Source: Gimesia chilikensis
GTDB lineage: Bacteria > Planctomycetota > Planctomycetia > Planctomycetales > Planctomycetaceae
DNA length: 64,000 bases
Assembly (NCBI RefSeq): GCF_007744075.1
Contig: NZ_CP036266.1
Location: 5,999,748 to 6,063,747, forward strand
Direction: 5' to 3'
Shown: piece after piece, positions 39,995-49,068 of the stretch
Numbering within the stretch: the first letter of the stretch is position 1
Layout of the letters: each line of letters opens with the position of its first letter
Position numbers and translations under genes: made by a program
Notes under the pieces: generated by a model
What the model was told of the DNA's origin: nothing
Seen by the model: only the letters and a program-made list of their open reading frames with translations
The model's database searches: none

Positions 39995-42403
39995 ATGCAA
40001 ACGCTGAAACGAGCCCTGGAAGCCTATTTTGATATCCCCGCTGCCGGGCCGGGTCAGGGTTCTGCCTGGAATTTCCACTGGAATACTCCCTGGCCAGCCT
40101 GGATGCCCGACTGGATCGTTCTGCTGCTGGCCTCGGGCATTGTGCTCCTGCTGGTCTACGCCTACCTCAAAGATACAGCTCACCTCGATCTGAAAAAGAA
40201 AAGCCTGCTGATCGGCATTCGACTGATCGTATTCCTGATTGTCGTATTGTTCCTCACCCGCTTTACGCTGACGATTCATCGCACGGGTCTGCCTTTTGTG
40301 GCACTGTTGATTGATGATTCCGCCAGCATGGGACTCGAAGACAATTACACAGGCACCCCGGAGATGAGCCCCGCCAACCTGAAAGAGTTTGAAGGCAAAC
40401 CGCGGCTCGCGCTCGCCCGAGACCTGCTGTTGAAAGACGACGCCCGCTTCCTCACCGAGCTGCAGCGGAAACATAAACTGCGTCTGTATCACTTTTCCGA
40501 AGACTGCCTCCCCCTGGGTGATCCGGATTTTTTCGACCAGACCAACCAGCAGTCCACACAGGAAACACTCAAACAACTGGTTCCTACCGGTAAAGAGACG
40601 CGGCCTTACCACGCGGTGCAGAAAGTTCTCAACGATTTTCGTGGCACACCGCCGACGGCGATCATTGTCCTGAGTGATGGCATCTCCAGTACGGGAGAAC
40701 TGGATCGCCTGTCCCGCGCCGCTCCTCTGGCCAAGTCGAAGCTGGTTCCCATCTTTCCGGTCGGCATTGGCAGCGAGCAACCCGTGCGTGACCTGCAGTT
40801 ATACGATCTGCTCGTGGACGATGTGGCCTTCGTGAACGATCCGGTCAATCTGTCTGCCAAAGTTAAAACATTCGGCATCAATTCCGGTACGCTCTCCCTG
40901 GTATTGAAGGATGCCAAGACCGGCAGTCCCCTGGCCACGCGTCAGATTCCGGTCAATTCCCGCAAAGAGTTTCAGAAAATTGAGCTCACCTTTACTCCCA
41001 CGACACCCGGGCTGTTTGAATACGAATTCGAAGTCGAGCCGGTCGAAGGGGAAGTCAATCAGAAAAACAATCAGCAGAGCGGCCAGGTTTCGGTCCTGGA
41101 TCAGAAGATCCGGGTGCTGCTCGTCGATTCGGTTCCACGTTATGAATATCGTTATCTGAAACATCTGCTCGAACGGGATAAGACCATCGAGCTCCGCAGC
41201 ATCCTGCAGGAATCGGATCTGGAATACTCGTCGGAAGACACCACGGCACTCGATTACTTCCCGGTCAAAAAAGAAGACCTCTACCAGTATGATGTCGTGA
41301 TTCTGGGAGATGCCGATCCGGCTTACTTCAGCCAGGCCGTCTTCGAAAACCTCGATCAGTTCGTCAGAGAAAAAGGGGGCGGACTGATCGTCGTAGCCGG
41401 CCCCCGGTTTTCCCCGCAGGCGTACTTCAACACCCCCTTGCAGGGTCTGCTGCCGGTCGAGATATCCAAGGCCGCTCCCAACGCAGAATATGCCCCCGTG
41501 ATCGAAGGTTTTCAGCCAGAGTTGACCACCGAAGGGCAGTTCAGCACATCCATCTTCCGCTTTGCCGACAGTGCTGAAGAAAGCCAGCGTATCTGGAACA
41601 GGCTTCCGGAACTCTACTGGTTTTTTACCGCTGACGACGTCAAACCCGGTGCAACGGTCTTCGCCATCCATCCCACCCAGAAGGGCAAGGACGGAAAGCC
41701 GATCCCCATTATCTCAACGCAGCGCGTGGGAGCCGGCAAGGTGATTTTCAACGCCACCGACGATCTCTGGCGGTGGCGGGACCTGGTAGGTGACCTGTAC
41801 TATTCCCGTTACTGGGTTCAGGCCATTCGCTACCTGAGTCGTTCAAAGCTGCTCAACCAGGAACAGGCCATCGAACTCACCCTGGATCGTAAAACATACC
41901 AGCAGGGAGATACGGTCCAGTTTCGCGTCAAGTTTCTCGACGAACGACTAATCCCGGGCGACTCTGAACCGGTCACGGTCATGCTCGAGCGCAAAGGGGA
42001 AGCGTCGCGGCCCGTACAGCTGACGCCCCGGGAAACCGCCCCCAATATTTTTGAGGGCAGTTATTCGAACATCCCGGAAGGCGCTTATCATACCTGGGTC
42101 GCACATCCCATCCTGGAAGGGACGCCCCCCTCAGACGATTTTCGAGTCGAAATTTCCCAGCAGGAACTGTTGAACCGGGATATGGATCGCAGCGATCTGC
42201 AGAAAACAGCCCGCGAAACCCGCGGAACGTATTTTCATATCCTGGACGCGGAACAATTGCCGGAAGCGGTTCCCGCCGGTCATCCGATTCCACTGGAAAA
42301 TGAAGAACCGATCCCGCTCTGGAATCGCTGGGAATTTCTGATTCTCTTCACTTTGCTGATCTCGGTAGAATGGCTCTTAAGAAAACGTTTTCGACTGGTA
42401 TAA
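39995..42403 (+). CDS. VWA/glutamine-amidotransferase-like membrane protein
   Basis: An 802-residue inner-membrane protein. Two transmembrane helices (about 41-58 and 71-89) lead into a von Willebrand A domain whose MIDAS motif reads DDSAS (107-111). A TAIIVLSDGISSTGE strand follows. An Ig-like region (about 275-360) and a GATase1-like domain (about 370-620, with GGGLIVVAGPRFSP and ATDDLWRWRD) come next, then another beta domain. A C-terminal helix, FLILFTLLISVEWLL, ends in a basic tail. This is the architecture of large BatA-like membrane proteins, in which the amidotransferase fold usually lacks catalysis. It stands upstream of a coiled-coil membrane protein and a small secreted protein, so the three may form an envelope complex (inference). 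Confidence 0.75.
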   Translation: MQTLKRALEAYFDIPAAGPGQGSAWNFHWNTPWPAWMPDWIVLLLASGIVLLLVYAYLKDTAHLDLKKKSLLIGIRLIVFLIVVLFLTRFTLTIHRTGLPFVALLIDDSASMGLEDNYTGTPEMSPANLKEFEGKPRLALARDLLLKDDARFLTELQRKHKLRLYHFSEDCLPLGDPDFFDQTNQQSTQETLKQLVPTGKETRPYHAVQKVLNDFRGTPPTAIIVLSDGISSTGELDRLSRAAPLAKSKLVPIFPVGIGSEQPVRDLQLYDLLVDDVAFVNDPVNLSAKVKTFGINSGTLSLVLKDAKTGSPLATRQIPVNSRKEFQKIELTFTPTTPGLFEYEFEVEPVEGEVNQKNNQQSGQVSVLDQKIRVLLVDSVPRYEYRYLKHLLERDKTIELRSILQESDLEYSSEDTTALDYFPVKKEDLYQYDVVILGDADPAYFSQAVFENLDQFVREKGGGLIVVAGPRFSPQAYFNTPLQGLLPVEISKAAPNAEYAPVIEGFQPELTTEGQFSTSIFRFADSAEESQRIWNRLPELYWFFTADDVKPGATVFAIHPTQKGKDGKPIPIISTQRVGAGKVIFNATDDLWRWRDLVGDLYYSRYWVQAIRYLSRSKLLNQEQAIELTLDRKTYQQGDTVQFRVKFLDERLIPGDSEPVTVMLERKGEASRPVQLTPRETAPNIFEGSYSNIPEGAYHTWVAHPILEGTPPSDDFRVEISQQELLNRDMDRSDLQKTARETRGTYFHILDAEQLPEAVPAGHPIPLENEEPIPLWNRWEFLILFTLLISVEWLLRKRFRLV

Positions 42404-42447
42404 TAATCCTTTAGCGTTCTGTCTCCTAATTGGCTGAATCCATAAAC

Positions 42448-45400
42448 ATGTCTCATTCCATTCGAGCACAACTCGAGCATCTGCACCAGAAGATCCGACA
42501 GCTTATCTGGCTGAACGGGGTCTGCTGGGGGCTGACGATCCTGCTCGCTCTGGGGTTGCTCGCCGTCGCACTGGACTGGAGTCTGAATATCACCGACCCC
42601 GCGATTCGGCTCATCCTGGGTCTGAGCATTGGGGCGGCCCTGGTCTCGACGGTCTGGAAACGACTGCTGATCCCCTTAAAGACCCCCATCACCGATCTGG
42701 ACCTGGCACTTAAAATTGAAAAACGCTATCCGGCTCTGAAAGACAGTTTTTCGAGCAGCATCGAATTCGAAAACCAACCGGCGGCGCATTACGCAGGCTC
42801 TGCCCAGATGCGACAGGCCGTCATTCAGGAATCCTACCAGCGGGCAGCCCAGATCAATTTTCTGGAACTGATTGATACCCACCCGATTCGCAAAGTTATG
42901 ATTTCGGCAGCCCTGCTCTGCCTGCTGGTGTCGGGTCTCGCGATCCTGCATCCCCGGCAGGTCATGCTGGGCTTTCAGCGTCTGATACTCCCCTTCTCCG
43001 CTCCGGAGTGGCCTCAGAGTGTGGAACTGCTGATTCTGGATGAAAATCTGGTGCCCATCGAAACCAGCCCCGGCAATCCGTATCAGGTTGTGGAAGGACA
43101 GACGTTTCAGTTCTTTGTCGAAAACCGCAAAGGCGCTCCGCCCGAAGACCTGATGCTTGAGTATCAGAACAGCCAGCAGTCCCAACTCCGCCCGCAGATC
43201 TATTCTGAGCCGCTGCGAATTGTTTCGGTCCCCGACACCGCCACCGGCGTGGAACGCGATCTGGGAACCGGTTCCCTCGTGGTCTCCAGTAAAACACTCA
43301 AACTGAGAGCGGTTGGCGGCGATGACACCAGCATGCCCTGGCTGACAATTGAGTCGGTCCCCCCGACCACCATCAAGCTCGAGAAGGTCACACTCACTCC
43401 CCCGGAATATTCGCAACAGAAAGAAACCAGCCTGCCCGCGGGCATTGGTCATTTCAAAGCGCTCGTAGGAACCAGGGTCCAGATCGCAGCCAGTTCGAAT
43501 AAATTGCTCAAATCGGTCGCGCTACGCGTGAAAGATCAGCCGCCTAAATCTGTGCAACTGGATCAGGACCGCAGGCATTTCACAACTGAATTTACCGTGA
43601 CGGAACCAGGCACCTATTCCTACTGGTTCGACATCGAGAACGATCAGGGATTCCGTCCTCCCTCGCCCGATCGATATGAAATCACGGCGGTCCTCGATGC
43701 GCTGCCCGAGGTCTTTCTGGAAAAACCCGACACCGACCTGCAGGTCACGCCCGACGCTCAGATCCCATTGGCGGTCGCGATCCGCGATGACCTCGGCATC
43801 GCCAGTGCATTGATTCGCTATCAAAAATCGTCACGCGAAGAATCACTCTCACGGGCACTCCGTACAGATCGTCCCACGGAAACGTTTCCACTCGGATTCC
43901 AATCGCAGCAGCCGGCTACGGATGTGATCATCAAAGAGAACTGGAACCTGGCAGAGCTCTCTCTGGAAGAAGGCGACCGGATCATTTTCCGCGCGGAAGC
44001 CACCGACTTCTTTCAACCAATTATATCCGGGGAAACCGAAAGTGGTGTCAAAACTGACCCGCATACCGGCAGCAGTATTTCGCGTGTGCTGACGATTGTC
44101 AGCCCCGACTATAAATCAAACGAGTTGGTCAACCGTCATGCACAGTTACTGGAAGAACTGACGCGTGTGCTCAAAGACCAGCGACTGCTCAATACGGAGA
44201 TCAAGGATGTGCAGCATCAGCTGGAACGCGTCGGTCAGGCACGCACACAGGAGCTCGACACCATCAAGCAGGTCGAGATGGACCAGAAGCGGGTCGCTTC
44301 CCAGCTGGCCAGCCCGCGTACCGGCCTGGAACCGCGCGCGAAAGAACTGCTGCAGGAACTGGAATGGAACCGTCTTCAGGACCCAGGCATGCAACAGCGC
44401 CTGACGGAACTAAGTACCGAGCTCTCCCGGCTGAACCAGGAACTCTTTCCGCAGATCCAGGAACAGATGACGCAGGCCCGTAAGAAACTGCAGTCCTCTG
44501 TCGATCAGGCCCCCGAATCAAAGGATGACCAGAAACAGAAACCGGCTGCCGGAAAACAGACATCAACGGACCAGGCTCCCGCGAAAAAATCAGACCGTGA
44601 TGCAGAACCACTGGAAGCCCTGACCAGAGCCGAACAGGGACAGCGGCAGGTGATCGACCGGTTGGGTACGATGCTGCAGTCACTCTCACAGTGGCAGAAG
44701 ACCCGGGACCTGGTCTCCGAACTGGACGAACAGATCGCACAACAATCCGAAATTCAGGAACAGACCACGGAACTGGCCAAACGCACGATCACCCGTTCGT
44801 TTTCCAACCTGAATCTGCAGGACCAGGCCGACCTCGAAAAACTGGCCAGCCGCCAGGAACGACAGTCAGACCAGTTCAAATCCTTCCGTGACCTGCTGGA
44901 TAACATCCAGGCGGAATCAAAAGCGAATTCCCAGACCGACCAGTTTGAGAAGCAGGCGGCCCTTGATTTCCTGCGGAAACAGTCGTTACCCGAAAAAATG
45001 CGACAAACGGCAGACCGACTCAAGCAGAACCAGGTGGGACAGGCGATCCAGGAACAGCAGCAGATTCAGGAGTCGATGCAGAAACTCAAAGACATCTTTG
45101 AGAACCAGGCAGAGGAATCTCCCGACCAGCTGATCAAGAAGCTGAAACAGTCCGAGCAGGAACTCAGCCAGTTGAAGCAGAAACAACAGGACCTGCTGCA
45201 GAAACTGAAGACGGCTGCACAGGACACGAACAAGTCAGAGCTGAAAAAAGAGCTGGAGCAACTCGCCAAACAGGAGCAGGCACTCAAGCAGCAACTGGAC
45301 CAGTTGGAAAACCAGTTGCAGAAACTGAGCCTGCACCGGGCCTCCGATTCAGTTCGCCGTGCCAGCCAGCGACTGTCTAAAGTCAATGACTCCCTGAGCC

Positions 45401-46176
45401 AGGGACAGACAGGTCAGGCCGAACAGGAAATGCGCGAATCACTGGATGACCTCGAACAGGCCCAGCGCGAACTGGCTTCACGCAGACAGGAACTGGAAGA
45501 AACCCTCGCATTCGAGGAGTTCACAAAACTCGAATCGGAAATCGAGTCCCTGATCGAACGTCAACAGGCTGTGATTACCGAAACCAACCGCCTCGAAACA
45601 GTACGTAAAGAACGTGGCCGCTGGTCGCGGGGACAGCTCAAGTCACTCAGACAGCTCGCGGAAGCTGAGCGTGATTTACAAAACCAGACACAAACCTTCG
45701 TCGATAAGATGGCAGCGGCTCCGGTCTTTGGACTGGCGATTCGCAAAGTTCGCGATCAACTGGAAATCGCAGTGATCCGACTGGAAGAGCGACTCACGGA
45801 CGAGGAAACCCTGGCCGCAGAAACCGGTGCCCAGAACAGGCTGAAGGAAATTCTGGCGATCCTCAAATATCGCAAGAGTATGCCGAATCAGGAATCAGGC
45901 GACGGTACACCATCACAACAGATGCCCACCGATCAGATTCCACTGGTGGCCCAGCTGCGGCTGCTCAAACTGCTTCAGGAAGAACTCCTGCAGCAGACGA
46001 CTCGCTTTAATGAATCCGTCGATCAGCAGAAAGAGCTGACACCCGAGCAACAGGAACTGCGTAAACGTCTCTCCCGGGATCAGGCCGACCTGGCAGAACT
46101 GTCGCAGGAACTGATGTCACTTTTTATCGGCTCCCAGTCTGACGAATCAGAACCATTACCCGAGACTGTCCCATGA
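42448..46176 (+). CDS. Large coiled-coil membrane protein (DUF4175-like)
   Basis: A 1242-residue protein. Two N-terminal transmembrane helices (about 22-42 and 50-66) are followed by a basic/acidic amphipathic linker (DLDLALKIEKRYPALKDSFS), then a third helix near 150-165. Beta-rich domains span about 180-500. A very long Gln/Glu/Lys/Leu-rich coiled coil fills about 540-1240, with heptads such as QLKQKQQDLLQKLK and QEQALKQQLDQLENQLQ. The arrangement resembles DUF4175 proteins of other bacteria. The start is ATG 42448; a TTG 18 bases earlier has no better ribosome binding site. Its stop overlaps the next start by four bases (ATGA). A structural or tethering role in the envelope is likely; no enzyme motif is seen. 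Confidence 0.75.
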   Translation: MSHSIRAQLEHLHQKIRQLIWLNGVCWGLTILLALGLLAVALDWSLNITDPAIRLILGLSIGAALVSTVWKRLLIPLKTPITDLDLALKIEKRYPALKDSFSSSIEFENQPAAHYAGSAQMRQAVIQESYQRAAQINFLELIDTHPIRKVMISAALLCLLVSGLAILHPRQVMLGFQRLILPFSAPEWPQSVELLILDENLVPIETSPGNPYQVVEGQTFQFFVENRKGAPPEDLMLEYQNSQQSQLRPQIYSEPLRIVSVPDTATGVERDLGTGSLVVSSKTLKLRAVGGDDTSMPWLTIESVPPTTIKLEKVTLTPPEYSQQKETSLPAGIGHFKALVGTRVQIAASSNKLLKSVALRVKDQPPKSVQLDQDRRHFTTEFTVTEPGTYSYWFDIENDQGFRPPSPDRYEITAVLDALPEVFLEKPDTDLQVTPDAQIPLAVAIRDDLGIASALIRYQKSSREESLSRALRTDRPTETFPLGFQSQQPATDVIIKENWNLAELSLEEGDRIIFRAEATDFFQPIISGETESGVKTDPHTGSSISRVLTIVSPDYKSNELVNRHAQLLEELTRVLKDQRLLNTEIKDVQHQLERVGQARTQELDTIKQVEMDQKRVASQLASPRTGLEPRAKELLQELEWNRLQDPGMQQRLTELSTELSRLNQELFPQIQEQMTQARKKLQSSVDQAPESKDDQKQKPAAGKQTSTDQAPAKKSDRDAEPLEALTRAEQGQRQVIDRLGTMLQSLSQWQKTRDLVSELDEQIAQQSEIQEQTTELAKRTITRSFSNLNLQDQADLEKLASRQERQSDQFKSFRDLLDNIQAESKANSQTDQFEKQAALDFLRKQSLPEKMRQTADRLKQNQVGQAIQEQQQIQESMQKLKDIFENQAEESPDQLIKKLKQSEQELSQLKQKQQDLLQKLKTAAQDTNKSELKKELEQLAKQEQALKQQLDQLENQLQKLSLHRASDSVRRASQRLSKVNDSLSQGQTGQAEQEMRESLDDLEQAQRELASRRQELEETLAFEEFTKLESEIESLIERQQAVITETNRLETVRKERGRWSRGQLKSLRQLAEAERDLQNQTQTFVDKMAAAPVFGLAIRKVRDQLEIAVIRLEERLTDEETLAAETGAQNRLKEILAILKYRKSMPNQESGDGTPSQQMPTDQIPLVAQLRLLKLLQEELLQQTTRFNESVDQQKELTPEQQELRKRLSRDQADLAELSQELMSLFIGSQSDESEPLPETVP

Positions 46177-46907
46177 AATGCGTTGCCCTACCACAGACGA
46201 TTCGCACGCTGTGCCTGCTCTATCTGGCCGGACTCGCCGTGTTTCTGTACTCTCCGAAACTGCACGCTGCAGATGAACTGCTGAAAAAGAAAACCAAATC
46301 TCAACCGACTGAGACAGAAAATCCGGATAAACAAAAAGAGAATAAGCTCAAACTTCCGGAGACGAAGCTGGATCTCCCCGACCCGGATAAGCTCCCCAAA
46401 GCCAAACCCGGAAATCAATTACCAGTTGAACCAATCATCAAAGAAATGCAACGGGCCAGCAAATTGATTTCCGAACAGAAGACCGGAAAAGAAACCCAGC
46501 AGATTCAGCGCGAGGTGGTGCGGAACCTGGAAGAGCTGATTCAACTGATCGAGTCGAGCCCCGGCAAAACCATCCAACGCATGAGTTCGGGGAAAGAATC
46601 GGAATCCTCTCAACAGTCCGAGCAGAAACAGGCACAGAAAGACCAGCAGGGTAAGAACCAGCAGAAAGGGGAACAGCTCTCGCAGGGGCCGGCAAAGGAA
46701 TCGACTGACCGACAGAATCAGGGAAAAGCGACCTCAGGTCAACTCGCGGACCGGAACGCGTATATCAAAGATGCCTGGGGACACTTGCCTCCCGCGATGC
46801 GACAACAGCTTTTGAATATCTACACGGAAAAATTTCTTCCCCGCTACGAGGATCAGGTTAAGCGTTATTATGAAGCGTTGGCCGAAAAAAACAGACAACA
46901 GCGCTGA
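46173..46907 (+). CDS. Small exported Gln/Lys-rich protein
   Basis: A 244-residue protein. The signal peptide (1-33) has a hydrophobic core, LCLLYLAGLAVFLY, and ends LHAAD. The middle is a highly charged Lys/Glu/Gln linker, and a Gln-rich tract (about 145-185) precedes a conserved-looking helical C-terminus (RNAYIKDAWGHLPPAMRQQL...PRYEDQVKRYYEALAEK). Its ATG overlaps the stop of the coiled-coil gene by four bases, so translation is coupled and the products are probably made in fixed ratio. I infer that it binds the coiled-coil protein through its own helices. The family has no known function. Confidence 0.75.
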   Translation: MKCVALPQTIRTLCLLYLAGLAVFLYSPKLHAADELLKKKTKSQPTETENPDKQKENKLKLPETKLDLPDPDKLPKAKPGNQLPVEPIIKEMQRASKLISEQKTGKETQQIQREVVRNLEELIQLIESSPGKTIQRMSSGKESESSQQSEQKQAQKDQQGKNQQKGEQLSQGPAKESTDRQNQGKATSGQLADRNAYIKDAWGHLPPAMRQQLLNIYTEKFLPRYEDQVKRYYEALAEKNRQQR

Positions 46908-46936
46908 ACCTGTTCGTCTATTGATTCCCCTCCCAT

Positions 46937-46972
46937 AAAAAAAGCGGCCTCAGGTCGTTGATCGGAGGCCGC
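46937..46972 (-). terminator. Rho-independent terminator of the small secreted gene
   Basis: GCGGCCTC (46944-46951) pairs with GAGGCCGC (46965-46972). On the minus strand seven T follow (the A-run at 46937-46943). It lies just past the stop of the gene at 46999. On the plus strand no T-tract follows, so it is not a good terminator for the convergent operon. Confidence 0.8.
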
Positions 46973-46998
46973 TCGCTGTGTCGTTGATTCAACCAATC

Positions 46999-47343
46999 TT
47001 AGGGAGGGACGACATTAAAGGTATCACTACGAAAGATTGTCGTATCGTAGCTGTTCCCGCTGTAAAGTCGCACATAGTTCCAGCGACGTGCGCCCCGTAG
47101 TGCAAACCCGGGTGTGGTAGCGAGTTCTGGTACACGATAGGCAGAGCGGCTCTGAGGTCGTGGATAACGGGCAGCGACTTCCGGTGGCAGCTGGTGGCTG
47201 TAATAGGATCGATTATACATCCAGCTTTCAGCACGAACCTGTTGAGGATTCGAACTGAATCCGGCAGCGCCACTGGCGACAGCAATCAACAGGATTAATT
47301 TCGCGGCCAGTCTTCTGATGCTGACTGATTCTGTGTGTTTCAT
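46999..47343 (-). CDS. Small secreted protein of unknown function
   Basis: A 114-residue exported protein. A basic N-terminus and hydrophobic core (LAAKLILLIAVASGAAGF) form a signal peptide ending near VRAES. The mature region of about 75 residues is rich in Tyr, Arg, Ser and Pro (MYNRSYYSHQLPPEVAARYP) with strand-like stretches near the end. An upstream GTG at 47364 was rejected because ATG 47343 has AGAGGT seven bases before it. It is monocistronic with a strong terminator. No family was recognised. Confidence 0.6.
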   Translation of the reverse strand: MKHTESVSIRRLAAKLILLIAVASGAAGFSSNPQQVRAESWMYNRSYYSHQLPPEVAARYPRPQSRSAYRVPELATTPGFALRGARRWNYVRLYSGNSYDTTIFRSDTFNVVPP

Positions 47344-47412
47344 GAGACTTACCTCTTTCTCCACTGACTCAGCATGTTGCGAAACATCAACACGCTGATT
47401 CCGTTTTGAAAC

Positions 47413-47436
47413 GAATGTTGCTCTAAATCAACATTC
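47413..47436 (-). terminator. Inverted repeat, possible terminator
   Basis: GAATGTTG (47413-47420) and CAACATTC (47429-47436) form a perfect eight-base stem with an eight-base loop, between two minus-strand genes. Only GTTTC follows on the minus strand, so termination would be weak. An operator for the downstream small gene is an alternative. A shorter related repeat (ATGTT-GCGA-AACAT) lies nearby at about 47374-47387. Confidence 0.35.
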
Positions 47437-47491
47437 ACTCTTCAATGGGGGGATAGAAGAGGTAAGACGCAGATCCCATGCCGAACAGAGA

Positions 47492-48106
47492 TCAGTCGAG
47501 CGGAATTCCCGCTTCCTTGTAGAGCTCTGCTTTTTTCTTTTTATCCTCCAGGACCAGAATGTTCCCGGATTCAGCATCGTAGCCATACATTTTATAGGGG
47601 GGCAGTGCTGCAAACTCGACCCGGTTCTCTTTCATCATCTGCATGTATTCGTCGTAAGTGGGGAATCGATCATTCAAGGCTTTATGGGCCTTAATCGCCT
47701 GTTGCATTCCCAGGGTACTCACGCGGGACGACATTGAGACATAAGCACTTCCGGCTTGAGAGAAGGGATCGACGCCTTTGATCTTCCCGTCGACGACACT
47801 GATCTCGGGATTCTCCAATGCTTTCTTCGCATCCACCACGACAGCGGTCGTCTTCTGCAGAATGCTCTTCTTCTGGTCTCCGCCCGCCGGCTGGGCTGCT
47901 GGTTCAGGAGCTGCCTGTTCTGCGGCGGCGGGCATCTCCTCAGCTGCCCGCGCGGGGGCCTGCCCCTGGGCTTCATTTCCATCGGCCATTCCCTGCTTCC
48001 GGGCGATATCCTGTGGATCCTGACATCCCAGACCGGCGATGAACAGAAGCAGAGACAGCAGACCTGCTCGCGACAAAAACCCGGATTTCAACTCGCTTTG
48101 ATTCAT
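47492..48106 (-). CDS. Putative lipoprotein with Ala/Pro/Gln-rich linker
   Basis: A 204-residue exported protein. The signal ends in LLFIAGLGCQD; the Cys is a plausible lipidation site although the -3 residue is not the usual Leu. An Ala/Pro/Glu/Gln linker (about 40-75) leads to a compact domain with VDPFSQAGSAYVSMSSRVS, ALNDRFPTYDEYMQMMKEN and LPPYKMYGYDAESGNILVLEDKKKKAELYKE. This is reminiscent of the small conserved C-terminal domain of other planctomycete lipoproteins. The start is ATG 48106 with GGAAAGAG upstream; a TTG six codons earlier is weaker. Its function is unknown. Confidence 0.65.
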   Translation of the reverse strand: MNQSELKSGFLSRAGLLSLLLFIAGLGCQDPQDIARKQGMADGNEAQGQAPARAAEEMPAAAEQAAPEPAAQPAGGDQKKSILQKTTAVVVDAKKALENPEISVVDGKIKGVDPFSQAGSAYVSMSSRVSTLGMQQAIKAHKALNDRFPTYDEYMQMMKENRVEFAALPPYKMYGYDAESGNILVLEDKKKKAELYKEAGIPLD

Positions 48107-48519
48107 CAACAACGCTCTTTCCAATATTTCAGAAAAACCCGCTTTAATTTTGCTTCCAATGGACTACTACATCTGTAAGACTGATTTGTTTCCTCAAACC
48201 ACTCTCTACCATCAGACTCCCTCTGCTCACATTAAATACGATTCCACTTGTAATTCACCACAAATCTGGTGAATTATATATGTTTTTCAAAAATTTGACA
48301 TTAGATCTCACTGCTCACCGAACAACTCTTTATAGCCACCTGAGGTATTTTCCTGCCAGGAGAAATACCTAGATGCAGGTAGCAGAGTTTAATCAGAGTC
48401 AGGTCAGGCTTTCCGTTCTCACCTGAAGTTTGCAAGACTTGTTTTAATGCCAGATTTTTCCGAGTATAGTAATCTTCTGGCTGAACAGCAGACTCAACTG
48501 AACGGAGCGCCTTGTCGGT
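48107..48519. other. Divergent spacer before the sigma factor gene
   Basis: A 413-base AT-rich region between the lipoprotein and sigma-factor genes. A TTGACA near 48296 has no matching -10 at normal spacing. ECF sigma factors often use their own promoter type, which cannot be recognised here from one example. Confidence 0.35.
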
Positions 48520-49068
48520 ATGTCCATTACGACCTCATCTTCGGATCAAAATTCCGGAGAGACCTTTACATCATTGCTGGAGCAGGAGCGATTACGAATA
48601 TTCGGTTATATTCGTACGCTTGTACCCCACAATTCTGATGCCGAGGACGTATACCAGCATGTATGCCTGACGCTCTGGAATAAATTCGACGAGTTTGATC
48701 AGGAACGCGACTTCTTTGCCTGGGCCTGTGGAATTGTATACTTCACCGTCTGCAACTTTCGGAGAAGTAACCAGCGTGATCGGCACTATTTCAGCCAGGA
48801 GTTAATTGAAACGATGTCACAGGAGCGAATGCAACATCTGAGCAACTACAATCTCAGGCTGGAGCTCCTGCAAGACTGTTTCTACAGCTTGAGCCAGGCG
48901 GACCAGGATCTGCTGATCCATTCCACCCAGGAAAAACAATCGATCAAGGAGTTTGCCTGCAAAGCGGGTAAGACCGTGCAGACACTCTACAACCGTCTCA
49001 GCGCACTCAGACGTGAATTGGCGCAATGCGTCAAACGAAAACTGAAACAGGAGGGAAGCCTGAGATGA
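48520..49068 (+). CDS. ECF-type RNA polymerase sigma-70 factor (Rhodopirellula/Verrucomicrobium family)
   Basis: A 182-residue group IV sigma factor. Region 2 (about 22-90) includes NSDAEDVYQHVCLTLWNKFD and the conserved FFAWACGIVYFTVCNFRR. Region 4 (about 115-172) has the helix-turn-helix TQEKQSIKEFACKAGKTVQ plus the recognition helix TLYNRLSALRREL. This pattern matches the planctomycete/verrucomicrobial ECF family that is normally paired with a FecR-domain protein. The downstream gene starts inside its stop codon (ATGA), as expected for a sigma/anti-sigma pair. ATG 48520 has CGGAG about 12 bases upstream. It probably directs transcription of a small regulon in response to an envelope signal. 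Confidence 0.9.
   Translation: MSITTSSSDQNSGETFTSLLEQERLRIFGYIRTLVPHNSDAEDVYQHVCLTLWNKFDEFDQERDFFAWACGIVYFTVCNFRRSNQRDRHYFSQELIETMSQERMQHLSNYNLRLELLQDCFYSLSQADQDLLIHSTQEKQSIKEFACKAGKTVQTLYNRLSALRRELAQCVKRKLKQEGSLR

Noticed and set aside
48296-48301. TTGACA as the -35 box for the sigma factor gene
   Set aside because: No acceptable -10 hexamer lies 15-19 bases downstream.
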